Assembly (NCBI GenBank): GCA_045837725.1
Contig: JBEWZL010000145.1
Span: forward strand, 186,001 to 250,000
Reading direction: 5' to 3'
Length of the DNA: 64,000 nt
Source of the DNA: Vermamoeba vermiformis
Lineage: Eukaryota; Tubulinea; Echinamoebida
Part shown: positions 47,201-57,458 of the stretch, piece after piece
Layout: every line of letters starts with the position of its first letter
Numbering within the stretch: the stretch's first letter is position 1
Notes under the pieces: generated by a model
Database searches by the model: none
What the model saw: the letters and a program-made list of their open reading frames with translations, nothing else
What the model was told of the DNA's origin: nothing
Translations under genes and position numbers: made by a program

Positions 47201-49196
47201 TACGGATCGAGATTGGAGATGACCGTGCGACGAATGCTCTGATCGGGGTCACTGATGCCCGTCTCCAACAGCTTCAGCAGCACCTTGCTCATCACTTGCG
47301 CACTGTACCCGCGCACATTGTTCAGCGAGGCACCGTCCATGCGCGGCACCATCAACTTGCAGCACGTGAGACAGGCCTCTTTGCGGATCTGCACCGTGTC
47401 GTGCGAGAGGTAATTCATCACACCATCGCGCAAGAACTCGGTGAGCAAGTAGCGATCAAAGTCGAATGTGCCGAGTGTGCGCAGTGCGAGGATGACCAGC
47501 GCTGGATCGTGCTCCACACCTGGGGCCAGCAGCTGGGACTGCACTTTGCGGCGCGGCGGTGCTCCCGGATAGGTGAATTCTTTTTGCACGAGCACCTGCG
47601 AGAGGAGATCGAGCAGCTTGAACTGAATGTCAAACGAGAGGTCAGGGATGTTCTGCACCAGCGAGGTGAGTGCCTCCACGAGTGTGTGCGTCAGTCCCCC
47701 TGCAAACATGTGCTGCAACAGCTCTTTGCTGTAGGGCTGCAGTGTCGAGCCCACGGCCTTGGCGAGCATGGACACGCAGATGAGTGCCTCGTTGGAGAAT
47801 GCGCGGCCCTTGGTGGTCATCGTGGCGCGCACCACCGCGAGAATGGGCTCGAGGTAGTCGGTGATGTTCTCGCGCACTGAGAGCGCTATCTTGCCGATGG
47901 CGATGAAGGCGTGAGGTCGCTCGTTGTCTCGTCGCAGTGCTTGCAACAACTGCGCCATGATGGTGGGCAAGTAGGACTGCGAGAACTCGTACGGCGAGAA
48001 CTTGGCCAGCACGGGCAACAGCGAGATGATGGCTTTCTTGATGAGTCGATTGTTGGAGCCCCAGAACTTCATGGCCGAGTCACACACGGGCTTGTACTTG
48101 TCGTTCATGAACTGGCCCGTGTTGCGCACCAGTTCCCCGAGGGCGAGGAGGGAGCCGTGAATGACCTCTGCGGCAGGATTGCTGTGTTTGAGTCCCTTGA
48201 CGGCCTGGTCGTATATCTTCTGATACCACTGTTGGTGCAGTGGGGAGTGCACATCACGCTCCGCCAACAGATGCAAGCAGGCACGCAGCGCATCCTTGGC
48301 AGCCAAGCGAATGTTCAGATCCTTGTCTTGCAGTGCACCACTCACGATCAGATCCAAGAACTGTTGCACGTGTATGTAGAAGGAGCTCGGGGCATTGCTC
48401 GCCATCTGCGACAAGATGAGCACCGCTGCCAGCACGTGACCTGCTTGTCGATCACCCAGCCACTCCAGTGCGCGCGCCACTTCTGCTTCGACGAGATCAC
48501 CGACCACGAGTCCAGAGCCCATGGTGCTTGTGGTCGCTTGCATTTGACCTGCTTTGACGCGCGCGAGTTTGCCGAGAGCTTTGCTGGCCAATAGCAGCAC
48601 GCGCTCATCACGTGATGCGAGTCCGAGTCGGAGCAAGTAGACCATGCGCGTGACTTGACTGGCATTCTCTTCCGTGTCTACATCAATCAGGGCATCGATG
48701 GCCATCACACCGCCAATCTTCTCGTTCACTGCACTGCTGTTGATCAGCTCGCCCACCACCTTGTACACATCTGTCATGAATTGGGTGAAGCTTTCGGTGG
48801 ACAGCTCTCGCGATTGAATCACCGTCTATGCAATCGTACGATTGTTAATATATGACTGCGTACTAACAACAAGCAATAGAGATACGGCTTGATCTAGATC
48901 CACCTGCAGTCACGGCGGTTGTAATGAGAGAGTATTACTTACATAATTTGCCAGTGCCTTCGATGCTCTATATCGATCTTCTTCATCCCTATGTGCAGAG
49001 CGTCAACAAAGCTCCATGAATTGACAACAAGGAAATTACAAAAAAAAAATCAAAAATTAATTTAATAATGAAAGTATTTAATAATAAACAGATGCGATTA
49101 TAATTGACGATTAATTACCTGCTCTTTAATTTTAATTGTATTTTCACAAGAGTCTCGTCAGGGTGAGACTTTGAATCCAGAACTGTTGACTGCATG
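41224..49196 (-). CDS. TOR: TOR serine/threonine kinase
   Basis: This is target of rapamycin, the PI3K-related kinase of TORC1/2. The gene is about 8 kb with at least six short introns and encodes roughly 2,550-2,600 residues, the normal length. Exon 1 (start 49196) ends LKLKSR and joins [17 protein letters not shown], matching mTOR. HEAT repeats fill 48.8-45.5 kb and the FAT domain 45.4-43.3 kb. FRB shows [20 protein letters not shown] and [16 protein letters not shown] (about 43160-42920), including the Ser before KELIR that contacts rapamycin-FKBP12. The kinase has [35 protein letters not shown] and HIDFGDCFE, all catalytic residues intact. FATC ends [12 protein letters not shown] short insert ([17 protein letters not shown]) lies in the kinase N-lobe. 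Confidence 0.97.
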
Positions 49197-49439
49197 ACTA
49201 TTCTAATGATAGTGTATAGTTGCCGGGCATATTAGTATATATAAATAGGATGCTAATGAATTGATTGCTGGAATTGAGTCTCGCTGATATTGCTCGTCTT
49301 CTTTCAACCTGCCCTTACTAATTGATGCTAGAATAACAATACTAACAAGCCACACTTGAGTTCAAATGGCTCGTTGAATATACGATGCAGGTTATTATAT
49401 AACAAATATGTACAACAACAACTATCAAACAAAATAACT

Positions 49440-49556
49440 ATGCTCAAATTTTCAGACCAATTTGACCCCCTGCCAGCCGTGAAAAAATTAGTTTTCCTGC
49501 GCACTTTGAGCGGTGCACTAGTATTCACTACACTTTGTCACTTGCTTTACATATAA
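49440..49556 (+). CDS. Possible tiny membrane protein
   Basis: This 38-codon frame begins MLKFSDQFDPLPAVKKLV and ends in a hydrophobic stretch (FLRTLSGALVFTTLCHLLYI), the size and layout of small tail-anchored subunits such as those of TOM or respiratory complexes. I do not recognise the family. A CAAATTTTCAG acceptor-like string lies inside the first codons, so the true 5' end may come from an upstream exon such as ATGGCTC at 49364. It sits between TOR and DPH1 starts. It could also be chance. Confidence 0.3.
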   Translation: MLKFSDQFDPLPAVKKLVFLRTLSGALVFTTLCHLLYI

Positions 49557-49566
49557 ACTCCAAGCA

Positions 49567-51173
49567 ATGTCAGATCCTGCTTGCTGTCAACAGACTGAAG
49601 GGTGCACGAGTTGCGCACCAGTAGTCAAGCCTAAGAAGAAATTTGTTGGCAAGCGCAAAACCAAAACTGAAGCTACGGTCACTGGTGAGTGTTATTTTCA
49701 GTGCTTGATCTGAGTCTGGATCGTGATCAGATCCGGAAAAAATTAGTTAGTTAGCGACTTTATTAATTTAATTAATAATATTAGATGGTATTAAAAAATT
49801 CAAGGCTATTCAAATCGGTTCCCAGATCCCCGATGAAATACTGAATAACGAAGAACTGAAAAGAGAAGTTCAAACGCTCTTGCCGCGCAACTACAACTTT
49901 GAAATATACAAGACACTGTCGCGCATTCATCAACTGCGTGCGCAGCGTGTAGCTCTGCAATTACCAGAGGGACTGCTCATGTACGCGACGACGATTGCAG
50001 ATCTGCTGACGGTGTGGAGTCGTCGCATTGCCCATCAACTGCGCGAGGACGACCCTAGTGCAGCGTGGCAAGGTGTGGAAGATGTGATCATCATGGGCGA
50101 TGTGACCTATGGCGCGTGTTGCATCGACGACTACAGCTGTCACGCGCTGGACTGTGCGCTGCTCGTGCACTACGGCCACTCGTGTCTGGTGCCCACCACA
50201 CACACCACCCTGCCCGTGCTGTACGTGTTCGTGGACATACTCATCGATCTCGAGCACTTCATTCAGACCGTGCTGCTCAACTTCGCGCCCGAGACACGAC
50301 TGCTGTTGATCAGCACCATTCAGTTCTCGCAAGCGCTGCATCAGTCGCACCAACAGCTCAAGTCGCACTATCCGCACCTGCACGTGCCGCAAGCCAAGCC
50401 ACTCTCGGGCGGCGAGATACTCGGCTGCACTTCACCTGCTGTTGCGAGCAGTGACTACGACGCCCTCATGTAAGTACACGCACTGCTCTCGTGTGCGCGG
50501 TGCTGATCGGTCACGTGACAGTTACTTGGGTGACGGGAGATTTCATCTCGAGTCCATCATGATCGCCAATCCCACACTGACGGCCTATCGCTACGATCCC
50601 TACAGCAAGATGTTCACCGTTGAGAAGTATGATTTCCCGCTCATGAAGAAAATTCGCAGGTATATTTGCAGTATTTCTTAATTAGGCAAGAGTATATTAA
50701 CACCGCAGACAGGACGGCGATAGACCAAGCCAGACGCGCAAAGAAAGTGGGTCTAATTCTCGGAACACTCGGACGTCAAGGCTCTCCTAGTGTACTCACC
50801 GTATGTCACATCTGCATCGGTCACGTGACTGTTCGTACTGACCTGTCATTGCTAAAAATAGAAACTCGAAGAGTCACTCAAACAGCGCAACATCGACTAC
50901 ATCGTGCTGCTGCTCTCAGAGATATTCCCCTCCAAGCTCGCACTCTTCGCCGATGTTGATGCGTGGATCCAAGTCGCATGTCCGCGCCTCTCCATCGATT
51001 GGGGCTACGCATTCAACACGCCACTGCTCTCCCCGTACGAGGCTGAAGTAGCGTTCAACGATGCGGAGTGGAGTGACAGCACCTATCCCATGGACTACTA
51101 CGCTAATTCAGGCGGGGCTTGGAGTGTTTACAATGCCACCAAGCAGCATCCGTTCACTTCCGCGAGTAAATAG
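49567..51173 (+). CDS. DPH1: Diphthamide biosynthesis protein 1
   Basis: DPH1 with DPH2 transfers the 3-amino-3-carboxypropyl group of SAM to the eEF2 histidine, the first step of diphthamide synthesis. The three Cys-containing motifs that bind its 4Fe-4S cluster are present: [31 protein letters not shown] and [14 protein letters not shown]. Also seen are [18 protein letters not shown] and [14 protein letters not shown]. The exon ends ATVT and [13 protein letters not shown] join across an intron. Intron motifs GTCACGTGAC occur at 50510 and 50820. The substrate, eEF2, is encoded at 17.3-20.2 kb of the same window. Confidence 0.95.
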
Positions 51174-51241
51174 CGCTGTATATAGTCGTAACACTCTCTA
51201 CTCGCATGTAAATAATATCACTTTAACTATGCCATCACCGT

Positions 51242-52318
51242 TTATTCCTCATCGCTTTCAAATACAACGTGTTCTTTAGCATTGCCAAGCACGACGCGCT
51301 GCGACTCCTTGGCCTTCTTGATGGCACTCCAACTCGGATGGAGATGTTCTTCTTGCGTTGATTGTGTTTTGTGGTCCTTATGGTCCTTTGCGCGAGACTC
51401 GTCCTGCTCAATTTTGCGTCGCTTGACAGGCTTGGTACCTGCATCCGGCTCTACCTCCGCGAATGCTCGCTTGTGTGAAGTAGGTGCAGGTCCTAGCACT
51501 CCCTTGCGGCGCATCTCCTCTGCTAAACGCCTACGAGTGCGTTGTCCGGGTCTGTTTTTCTTTTTGGTGACTTCTACTTGCTCGATCGGTTCTGAATCCG
51601 AGTCGTTGCCCAACGAATTAGTGAAAAACGACTCTGCTCTAGTATTTTGACTGCTGTCTCCCCCAAGCGAATGCATAAAATATGATTCAGCGCGCTGAGG
51701 GCCCTTCTTATTGCTGTGTTTGTTGCGCGGCTCTTCAACGCTCCTATTGTCCTCGCTCGGCTCATCTTGCTCTGAATTCGCGCTCTTTTTATCGTGCAAT
51801 TTACCAGCACGAATGAGCACGGCGTGTTTGACATCGGTAGTGGCTAATGTGGATCGACTTGGCCACGCTTGAAGCAGATCTTCTATAGATAGGGCCTAAT
51901 GGGCTCACGTTAGTCGGCAAAATCACACAAATATTGCTCACCTTTAACTCAAGTAAATTCTGCTCAGTACTCTTGACAAGTCCTGGATCTGTATTTGGAT
52001 CGGCTTCTAATTTTTTTAATCTCGAAATAACGTGTCGTATTTGATCTGTTTTAGACTTTTTTAATATGCGCCTAATTTCTTTGGTTTCTTTCTCTTGTTT
52101 GAACTGGCGCTGTTGGTCGACGAGTTGTTGGATCTGTCGCTGAATTTGAGCACGTAGCTCTTTATTATTGACGTCTATAGTCTTCAATTTACTTTTCAAC
52201 TTGTTCAACTCGCTGCTCGTATTCACTTTCTTCCACTTGGGCTGTTTTTTGATCGGGATCTGGATCACTTGTCAGCCAGACAACGACGAGTAGCACGACT
52301 TACCACTGTCTCAGCCAT
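51242..52318 (-). CDS. SRFBP1: BUD22/SRFBP1-like ribosome biogenesis protein
   Basis: This is a basic, coiled-coil nuclear protein. Exon 1 is MAETV, joined to IPIKKQPKWKKVNTSSELN. Then come helices rich in Lys/Gln (RAQIQRQIQQLVDQQRQFKQ, IRRILKKSKTDQIRHVISRL). The C-terminal half carries the BUD22 signatures NRPGQRTRRRLAEEMRRKG and LHPSWSAIKKAKESQ, ending FESDEE. In yeast Bud22 is a small-subunit processome factor; the animal homologue is SRFBP1. The splice acceptor ATCCAG was chosen because it keeps frame. It converges on DPH1 (68 bp) and diverges from FARSB (165 bp). Confidence 0.82.
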
Positions 52319-52483
52319 GCGTTACAATAGTGCTTAATATTAGGTATGCTTCGCTCTTGTGCCTCAGCTCTGAGAAATTACGCCGAATGCTGGCTGATAG
52401 GTTGACAGTGAAACTTTTAATTGTTTTTTTTTGTTCAACAGGCAGTGACTACAGCAGCTAATACTAGTTATATTACTTAATCA

Positions 52484-54630
52484 ATGCCCGTTATTACTGT
52501 AGCTAAAACAGAGTTGTTCCGTGTGCTCGGTGAAGAGTTCAGTAAGTTCAGACTCGATCCATTGCAGACGCTACTACTAGTTGTTGACTAACTGCTCTCA
52601 GCTGACGATGAATTCAGTGACCTGTGCTTCAAGTTCGGTATTGAGCTCGATGATATTGTGAGTAGTGTATTATATTATTGATTGTTGGCTCACTTCCATT
52701 TAGCACGCCGAGGATGGATCAAAAGATATTACTAACGTACCTGCTCACAAAATTATGTATAAAATTGAGATACCAGCTAATAGGTACTACATAATTAGCC
52801 AAGACATAATTTTATTATTGAAAACAAGAAATTAAACCGTTCAACAGATACGATCTGCTCTGCCTTGAGGGTCTATCAAGAGCGCTTAGAATATTCCGTG
52901 GCAGAGAAAGCTTGCCCAACTATCGCGTGTCTCAACCAGCGCAGATGCAGCGCATGGTCATCAAAGAGTCCGTGACTGCTATTCGCGGTGTGGTGGTCTG
53001 TGCCGTGCTGCGCAACATGCACTTCACGCAAGCAGCGTACGACAGCTTCATTGACCTGCAAGAGAAGTTGCACGAGAACATCTGTCGCAAGCGCACATTG
53101 GTCAGCATTGGCACGCACGATCTCGACACGATCCAAGGCCCCTTCAGCTACGAGGCCCTGCCCCCGCAAGACATTGTGTTTGCACCGCTGAACAAGACGA
53201 CGGCTGTGACTGGCGCGCAGCTGATGATTGATCTCGCGGCTGACAATCACCTCAAGAAGTACTTGCACATCATTCAACACCTGCCCACCTACCCCGTCAT
53301 ATTCGATGCGCAGCGCCGCGTGCTCTCCTTGCCCCCGATCATCAACGGCAATCACTCCAAGATCACGCTCAACACGCGCAATGTGCTGATTGAGATCACC
53401 GCCACGGACCTCACCAAGGCCCTCACCGTGCTCGACACGATGGTCGCCATGTTCGCGCAGTACTGTGCCGTGCCCTTCGAAGTCGAGCCCGTGGAGATTG
53501 TGCACGAGAAGAGCAATCAAGTGCACGTCTATCCGCAGTGGGGTCAGTGGCCGACTGTCACCGCTGATGCTGCAAAGATCTGCAAACAAGTCGGCATTGA
53601 ACAGCAGCCCGTCGCCGATCTGATCGCCATGCTGCGTCGCATGAGTCTGCCAGCACGTGCCAGTGCCACGTCAGCCACTGAACTCGTGGTCGATGTGCCA
53701 CCCACGCGCAGCGATGTGATTGCCGCGTGCGATGTGATGGAGGACGTGGCGATTGGCTACGGCTTTGAACGCTTGATTGCGCGCAAGACCATCCCGCACA
53801 CCTTGACGAGTGGTCGCCAACAGCCGCTCAACAAGCTCACCGATCAGCTGCGTCACGTGCTCGCTTGCGCTAGCTACGATGAGGTCTTGACATTCGGATT
53901 GGTAAGTGTTGCGGCGTGACATTCGTGACGTTCTAAAAATAGCTCATTGCCCCGTGCAGGTCTCGCGCAAAGAGAACTTCACTTCACTGAACAAGCCAGA
54001 CGACAACTCTGCAGCAGTGATCGCCAATCCCAAGACGCAAGACTTCCAAATCGCACGCACCACGCTGCTGCCTGGTCTGCTCAAGACACTGCAGAGCAAC
54101 AAGAGCTTGCCGCTGCCACTGCGCGTGTTCGAGATCTCCGACGTCGTGCTCAAGGACAGCACGGTGGACGTCGGTGCTGCCAACAAGCGCATGTTGTGCG
54201 CTGTCTACGCCGACACCAGCTCTGGATTCGAGGTGAGTAATTCCGCTCAGTGCTTGACACTTGCTGACACGTGGCACAGAACATTCACGGTCTGTTGGAC
54301 ACGATCATGACTGCCCTCGAAGTGCCTTGGAAACACCGCGATGACAGCAAGAAGAGCCGCGTCAAGACACACGAGGCACATCAAGGTCCCGCACTCAGCT
54401 ACGAAGTGTTGCCTTCTGAAGGTGAGTACTGCACTTAACTACTGACTGGAGCTGTACTAACAACGACATTAGACACCACTTATTTCCCTGGAAAGAGAGG
54501 AGATGTGTATTTGAATGACAAGAAGATCGGTGTCTTTGGTATCTTGCACCCTGAGGTCTTGAAGCACTTTGGTCTTACTGCCCCGTGCTCTGCCCTGCAA
54601 ATTGAGATTGAACACTTTGTTGATTACTAA
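52484..54630 (+). CDS. FARSB: Cytosolic phenylalanyl-tRNA synthetase beta subunit
   Basis: This is the beta chain of the heterotetrameric PheRS, of the archaeal/eukaryotic cytosolic type. Short exons encode [19 protein letters not shown] and [15 protein letters not shown], then [20 protein letters not shown]. The large exon holds [19 protein letters not shown], the B5 domain segment ([26 protein letters not shown]) and the core-fold region [39 protein letters not shown] precedes the C-terminus. It is of usual length (about 600 residues). The alpha subunit is not in the window. The 3' end abuts the anomalous island. Confidence 0.95.
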
Positions 54631-55255
54631 ATAAACATTTGGCATTGTCCATCCAGTTTTGGAGCATATCCGTTGATGGTGGTAGCTAGAAAGTTACTAA
54701 GTTAGAAAGTTGCACACGAGTAGAGATACCAGAGGAACCTCATTCTATCAAGATCCAATGCAAAGCTTACACCCACTTCAACCAGTTTGCTATCTGCCAG
54801 TAATAGGTGTCTTAAAGCCTTGTATGGCCTGGAATCCGAAAGTAAGTGGACAACTCTTTTGCTCAACATATGAACTGAATGGTCACTGTAGTGTCCACCA
54901 CAGGGAGGCTGTACTGCACATGTGAGCAGCGTGCCCATCCGCAGTTAGAGGGTCCAATTGTGGTTTGAGAGTTTGCCAGTTTGGAAGCAGAGAGTCAGAG
55001 AAGCATCGTCAGATTCATTTCAGGCCCTGCTACTTTGATTCTGAATCCCTTCTTCCTAGAAGTTGCCAACCTCTGCCTTTAGCACCAGCGGACCCAAGGT
55101 ACAATGTTGCATTGGACGCTTTAGGCTAAGTCTGCTGGAGGCTGAAAATGGCATTGTTCTGCAGAACTTAAGTACTAGAACATTGTTCTATATGCTTCAA
55201 TACCATTTAAACTTTGGAAATACCTAGAACTATCACTATGTAACAAGAAAATATA

Positions 55256-55321
55256 AGGAGGTCGGCTTGCATACTGTGAGCTGGACGTCCACCATGGGCA
55301 GGGCGTCCGCTGACCTTAGGT
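55256..55321 (-). repeat. MITE-like GC-rich module, copy A
   Basis: Read on the minus strand it begins CCTAAGGTCAGCGGACGCCC and ends GCCGACCTCCT, the same two ends as copy B at 55926-56068 but in opposite orientation. Interior is about 30 bp with a GGTGGACGTCC core. Confidence 0.5.
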
Positions 55322-55925
55322 TTTCTCTGACAGTTGCAGCAATTGCTTAGATTATTGTATTATTGATATGTTTCTGCTATATCCAGTGCATCTGATGGTC
55401 TTGGACAATTTCTAAAGGAGCTGGAAAAATTACACTCATCAACAGAACTAATCTTCTGCATACCTCACTTGGCTCCAAATGTTTACAGTTTCAATAGCTA
55501 TTGTAAGCAGCTTGCAAATCTATGCGTGCACTCAAATCAAAGCTGATACAAAAAAGTTGACATGCACACCCTTTCAGCAACATAAAATTTGTAGAGAATT
55601 GAAAATACACCAAGTTCTATACAGAACTATTGATGCATCAATGAGGTTGGTCTGTATAAGTCTTTTTTTTTGCAACCAACTTCAATGGGAGTTCTTCATA
55701 TGTAAGCAACAAAATAGCCAGAAAATTCATAATCAATCTTTATATGGGTGGTTAAGCTCTGTGCTAGTACTTAAATGGGGTTTGCTGAAATCACCAATGT
55801 ATGGCAACTTCATCCCCTCCTAATCTCTGTTCTACAGCACTCCTCAGCAGCCAGAAAGCAAAGTCCACCCATATTATATTCATGTTCTACATGCTGAAAC
55901 AAGGTGCATTTGAATTGGTCAATTA

Positions 55926-56068
55926 CTAAGGTCGGTGGACGCCCCGTCCACGGTGGACACCCTGTCCATGGACGGACACCCTGACCATGGGCGGACGCCC
56001 CGACCACGGACGGACACCCTGACCATGGACGGACACCTTGCTCACCATGTGCAGGACGACCTCCTAAG
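55926..56068 (+). repeat. MITE-like GC-rich module, copy B
   Basis: It begins CTAAGGTCGGTGGACGCC and ends GACGACCTCCTAAG. Ends match copy A in inverted orientation, and the two ends are themselves weakly inverted (CTAAGGTCG against CTTAGGAGGTCG). The interior is expanded by the minisatellite at 55934-56045. Confidence 0.5.
55934..56045 (+). repeat. 18-19 bp minisatellite, about six units
   Basis: Successive units are variants of GGACGGACACCCTGACCAT. The first two are 18 bp (GGTGGACGCCCCGTCCAC, GGTGGACACCCTGTCCAT) and the rest 19 bp. Several units are self-complementary (GTGGAC with GTCCAC), so each can form a small hairpin. Confidence 0.85.
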
Positions 56069-56480
56069 TAATCACAAAGATATTATTGTGACAGCAATTT
56101 GTAAATTAGTAGCATTAAGTATGAACCCATCCATCAGCACATACTTTGTACAACATCACTACACGTATTTTATGCACCACTGAACTTTAGCTACAATTCA
56201 TTGTCACCTAACTGTCCAAAAATTTTTGTATCGTTCATACTTTTTTATGTTGTAACTTTGTCCAGCATGGTGGCAAATCTGTTTATATGGGAATATGCTT
56301 AACCACATACATGGCATATAGAAATCTTGTTAAAATCTTCTTACTTTATGATGTATGGTCGGCGGACACGCAGTCCGTGGCGGACGTCCAATTTTTGCCG
56401 GACAGGACGTCTGCCGTGGCAAACAGTTTTAAAATTGTTGGATATGCTTAATCATATCAGAAAAAAACGACACTATGGCA

Positions 56481-57020
56481 TCAGCTCAGAAAGAACAAAG
56501 TTTGGTGCGAGAGTTCTTTGCAGAACATGCCATTTTCGTATGCAACTCTTTGCGCCTCCGTGCCACTAGTAGTACTTCTTGAGTCCAGTGGTGCTAACGG
56601 CAAAGTTTGGATAAGTTGGCTTACCAACCTCAGTGGCCAGCAACCATGGATTGATGCATTGTCCACACAGATGAGACGTCCACCCCTTAACTTTGGTGCA
56701 GCACTATGGGATGGCATAACTCGCCAGAGGATGGACATCCTCTCAGGGGCTAGCTGAGCATAAGCAATTATGAACCTATTGAAGGTTGGCCAATCCAGTG
56801 TAGAGGACGTAGCCAGCCAGGGTGAGATGTACAGCCTGGCTAAGTTATCTGGCCCAGACAGTTGTATGTCCTGGACAAGTAAAAACTTCCATATGTAGGG
56901 TTTGCAAACCTTTTTGTGTTCGGTAACCATGGTGTGATGAAATTCCCGTCCAAGGAGGCTGGGTCTCTCATAAAAACTCAGATCATGTCCCAGTTCAGAG
57001 ACACAACTTTCAATTCCCAA
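56481..57020 (-). pseudogene. Weak transposase-like open frame
   Basis: This frame of about 180 codons contains TLDWPTFNRFIIAYAQLAPE followed about 20 residues later by GGRLICVDNASIHG. That order recalls the second catalytic Asp region of DDE transposases of the Tc1/IS630 class (VLVMDNASIH). The expected Pro-Pro-Tyr-Ser-Pro and Glu region after it is not recognisable and no N-terminal DNA-binding part is seen. It may be a decayed DNA transposon or chance. No intact gene is present. Confidence 0.25.
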
Positions 57021-57458
57021 AAAAACCGAGGTTCTACTCAGAACATAGATTCATTCTTTTCTGCATGTCACTGTTCTCAAGCCCAGATCATATAATAACA
57101 AATACGAGATTTCTTTGTCTGTTACTAAAGCTGGACACCCCATCCAACCAGCCTCTAGCCTCTGGGCTACTCAAATTCAGGATACATACCATGAACCACT
57201 GGACATCTTTGAAGAGTTACATTTGGGCCTATTCCTCCAAGCACCTGTTTTAAGCAGGAAATCCATTTTAGAATTGCAACTTGGGCAGGTGTCCACGTGA
57301 AATGCTTGTAGACTTTGTACTGTTCATTTTTTTTTGGTGCCTGCCAAAATAACCAGTCCCTAAGGTCGGCCAAGCGAAGGCTAACATTTTTATCTCTGAC
57401 TTTCGTTTTTAATGTTCTCTATGCATAAAATCGTTTATTATGAAGAGGATGGAAGAAA

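Larger units (their letters stand above)
54650..57430. mobile_element. Anomalous non-genic island, probable degraded transposable DNA
   Basis: This is the only long gene-free stretch in the window, about 2.8 kb between two convergent housekeeping genes. Its composition differs from the neighbours by eye: CpG is scarce outside a few GC-rich modules, and there are no introns or good ORFs. It contains GC-rich modules that share end sequences (55256-55321, 55926-56068, part at 56345-56425, and an end-like CCCTAAGGTCGGCC at 57358), a minisatellite, and a weak transposase-like frame. I see no clean terminal repeats or target-site duplication bounding the whole stretch, so boundaries are approximate. 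Mis-assembly or foreign contamination cannot be excluded. Confidence 0.45.

Noticed and set aside
44187-48594. Several 200-300 codon frames on the plus strand under TOR
   Set aside because: They are antisense to conserved TOR exons, His/Gln/Leu-rich, and have no splice or start context of their own.
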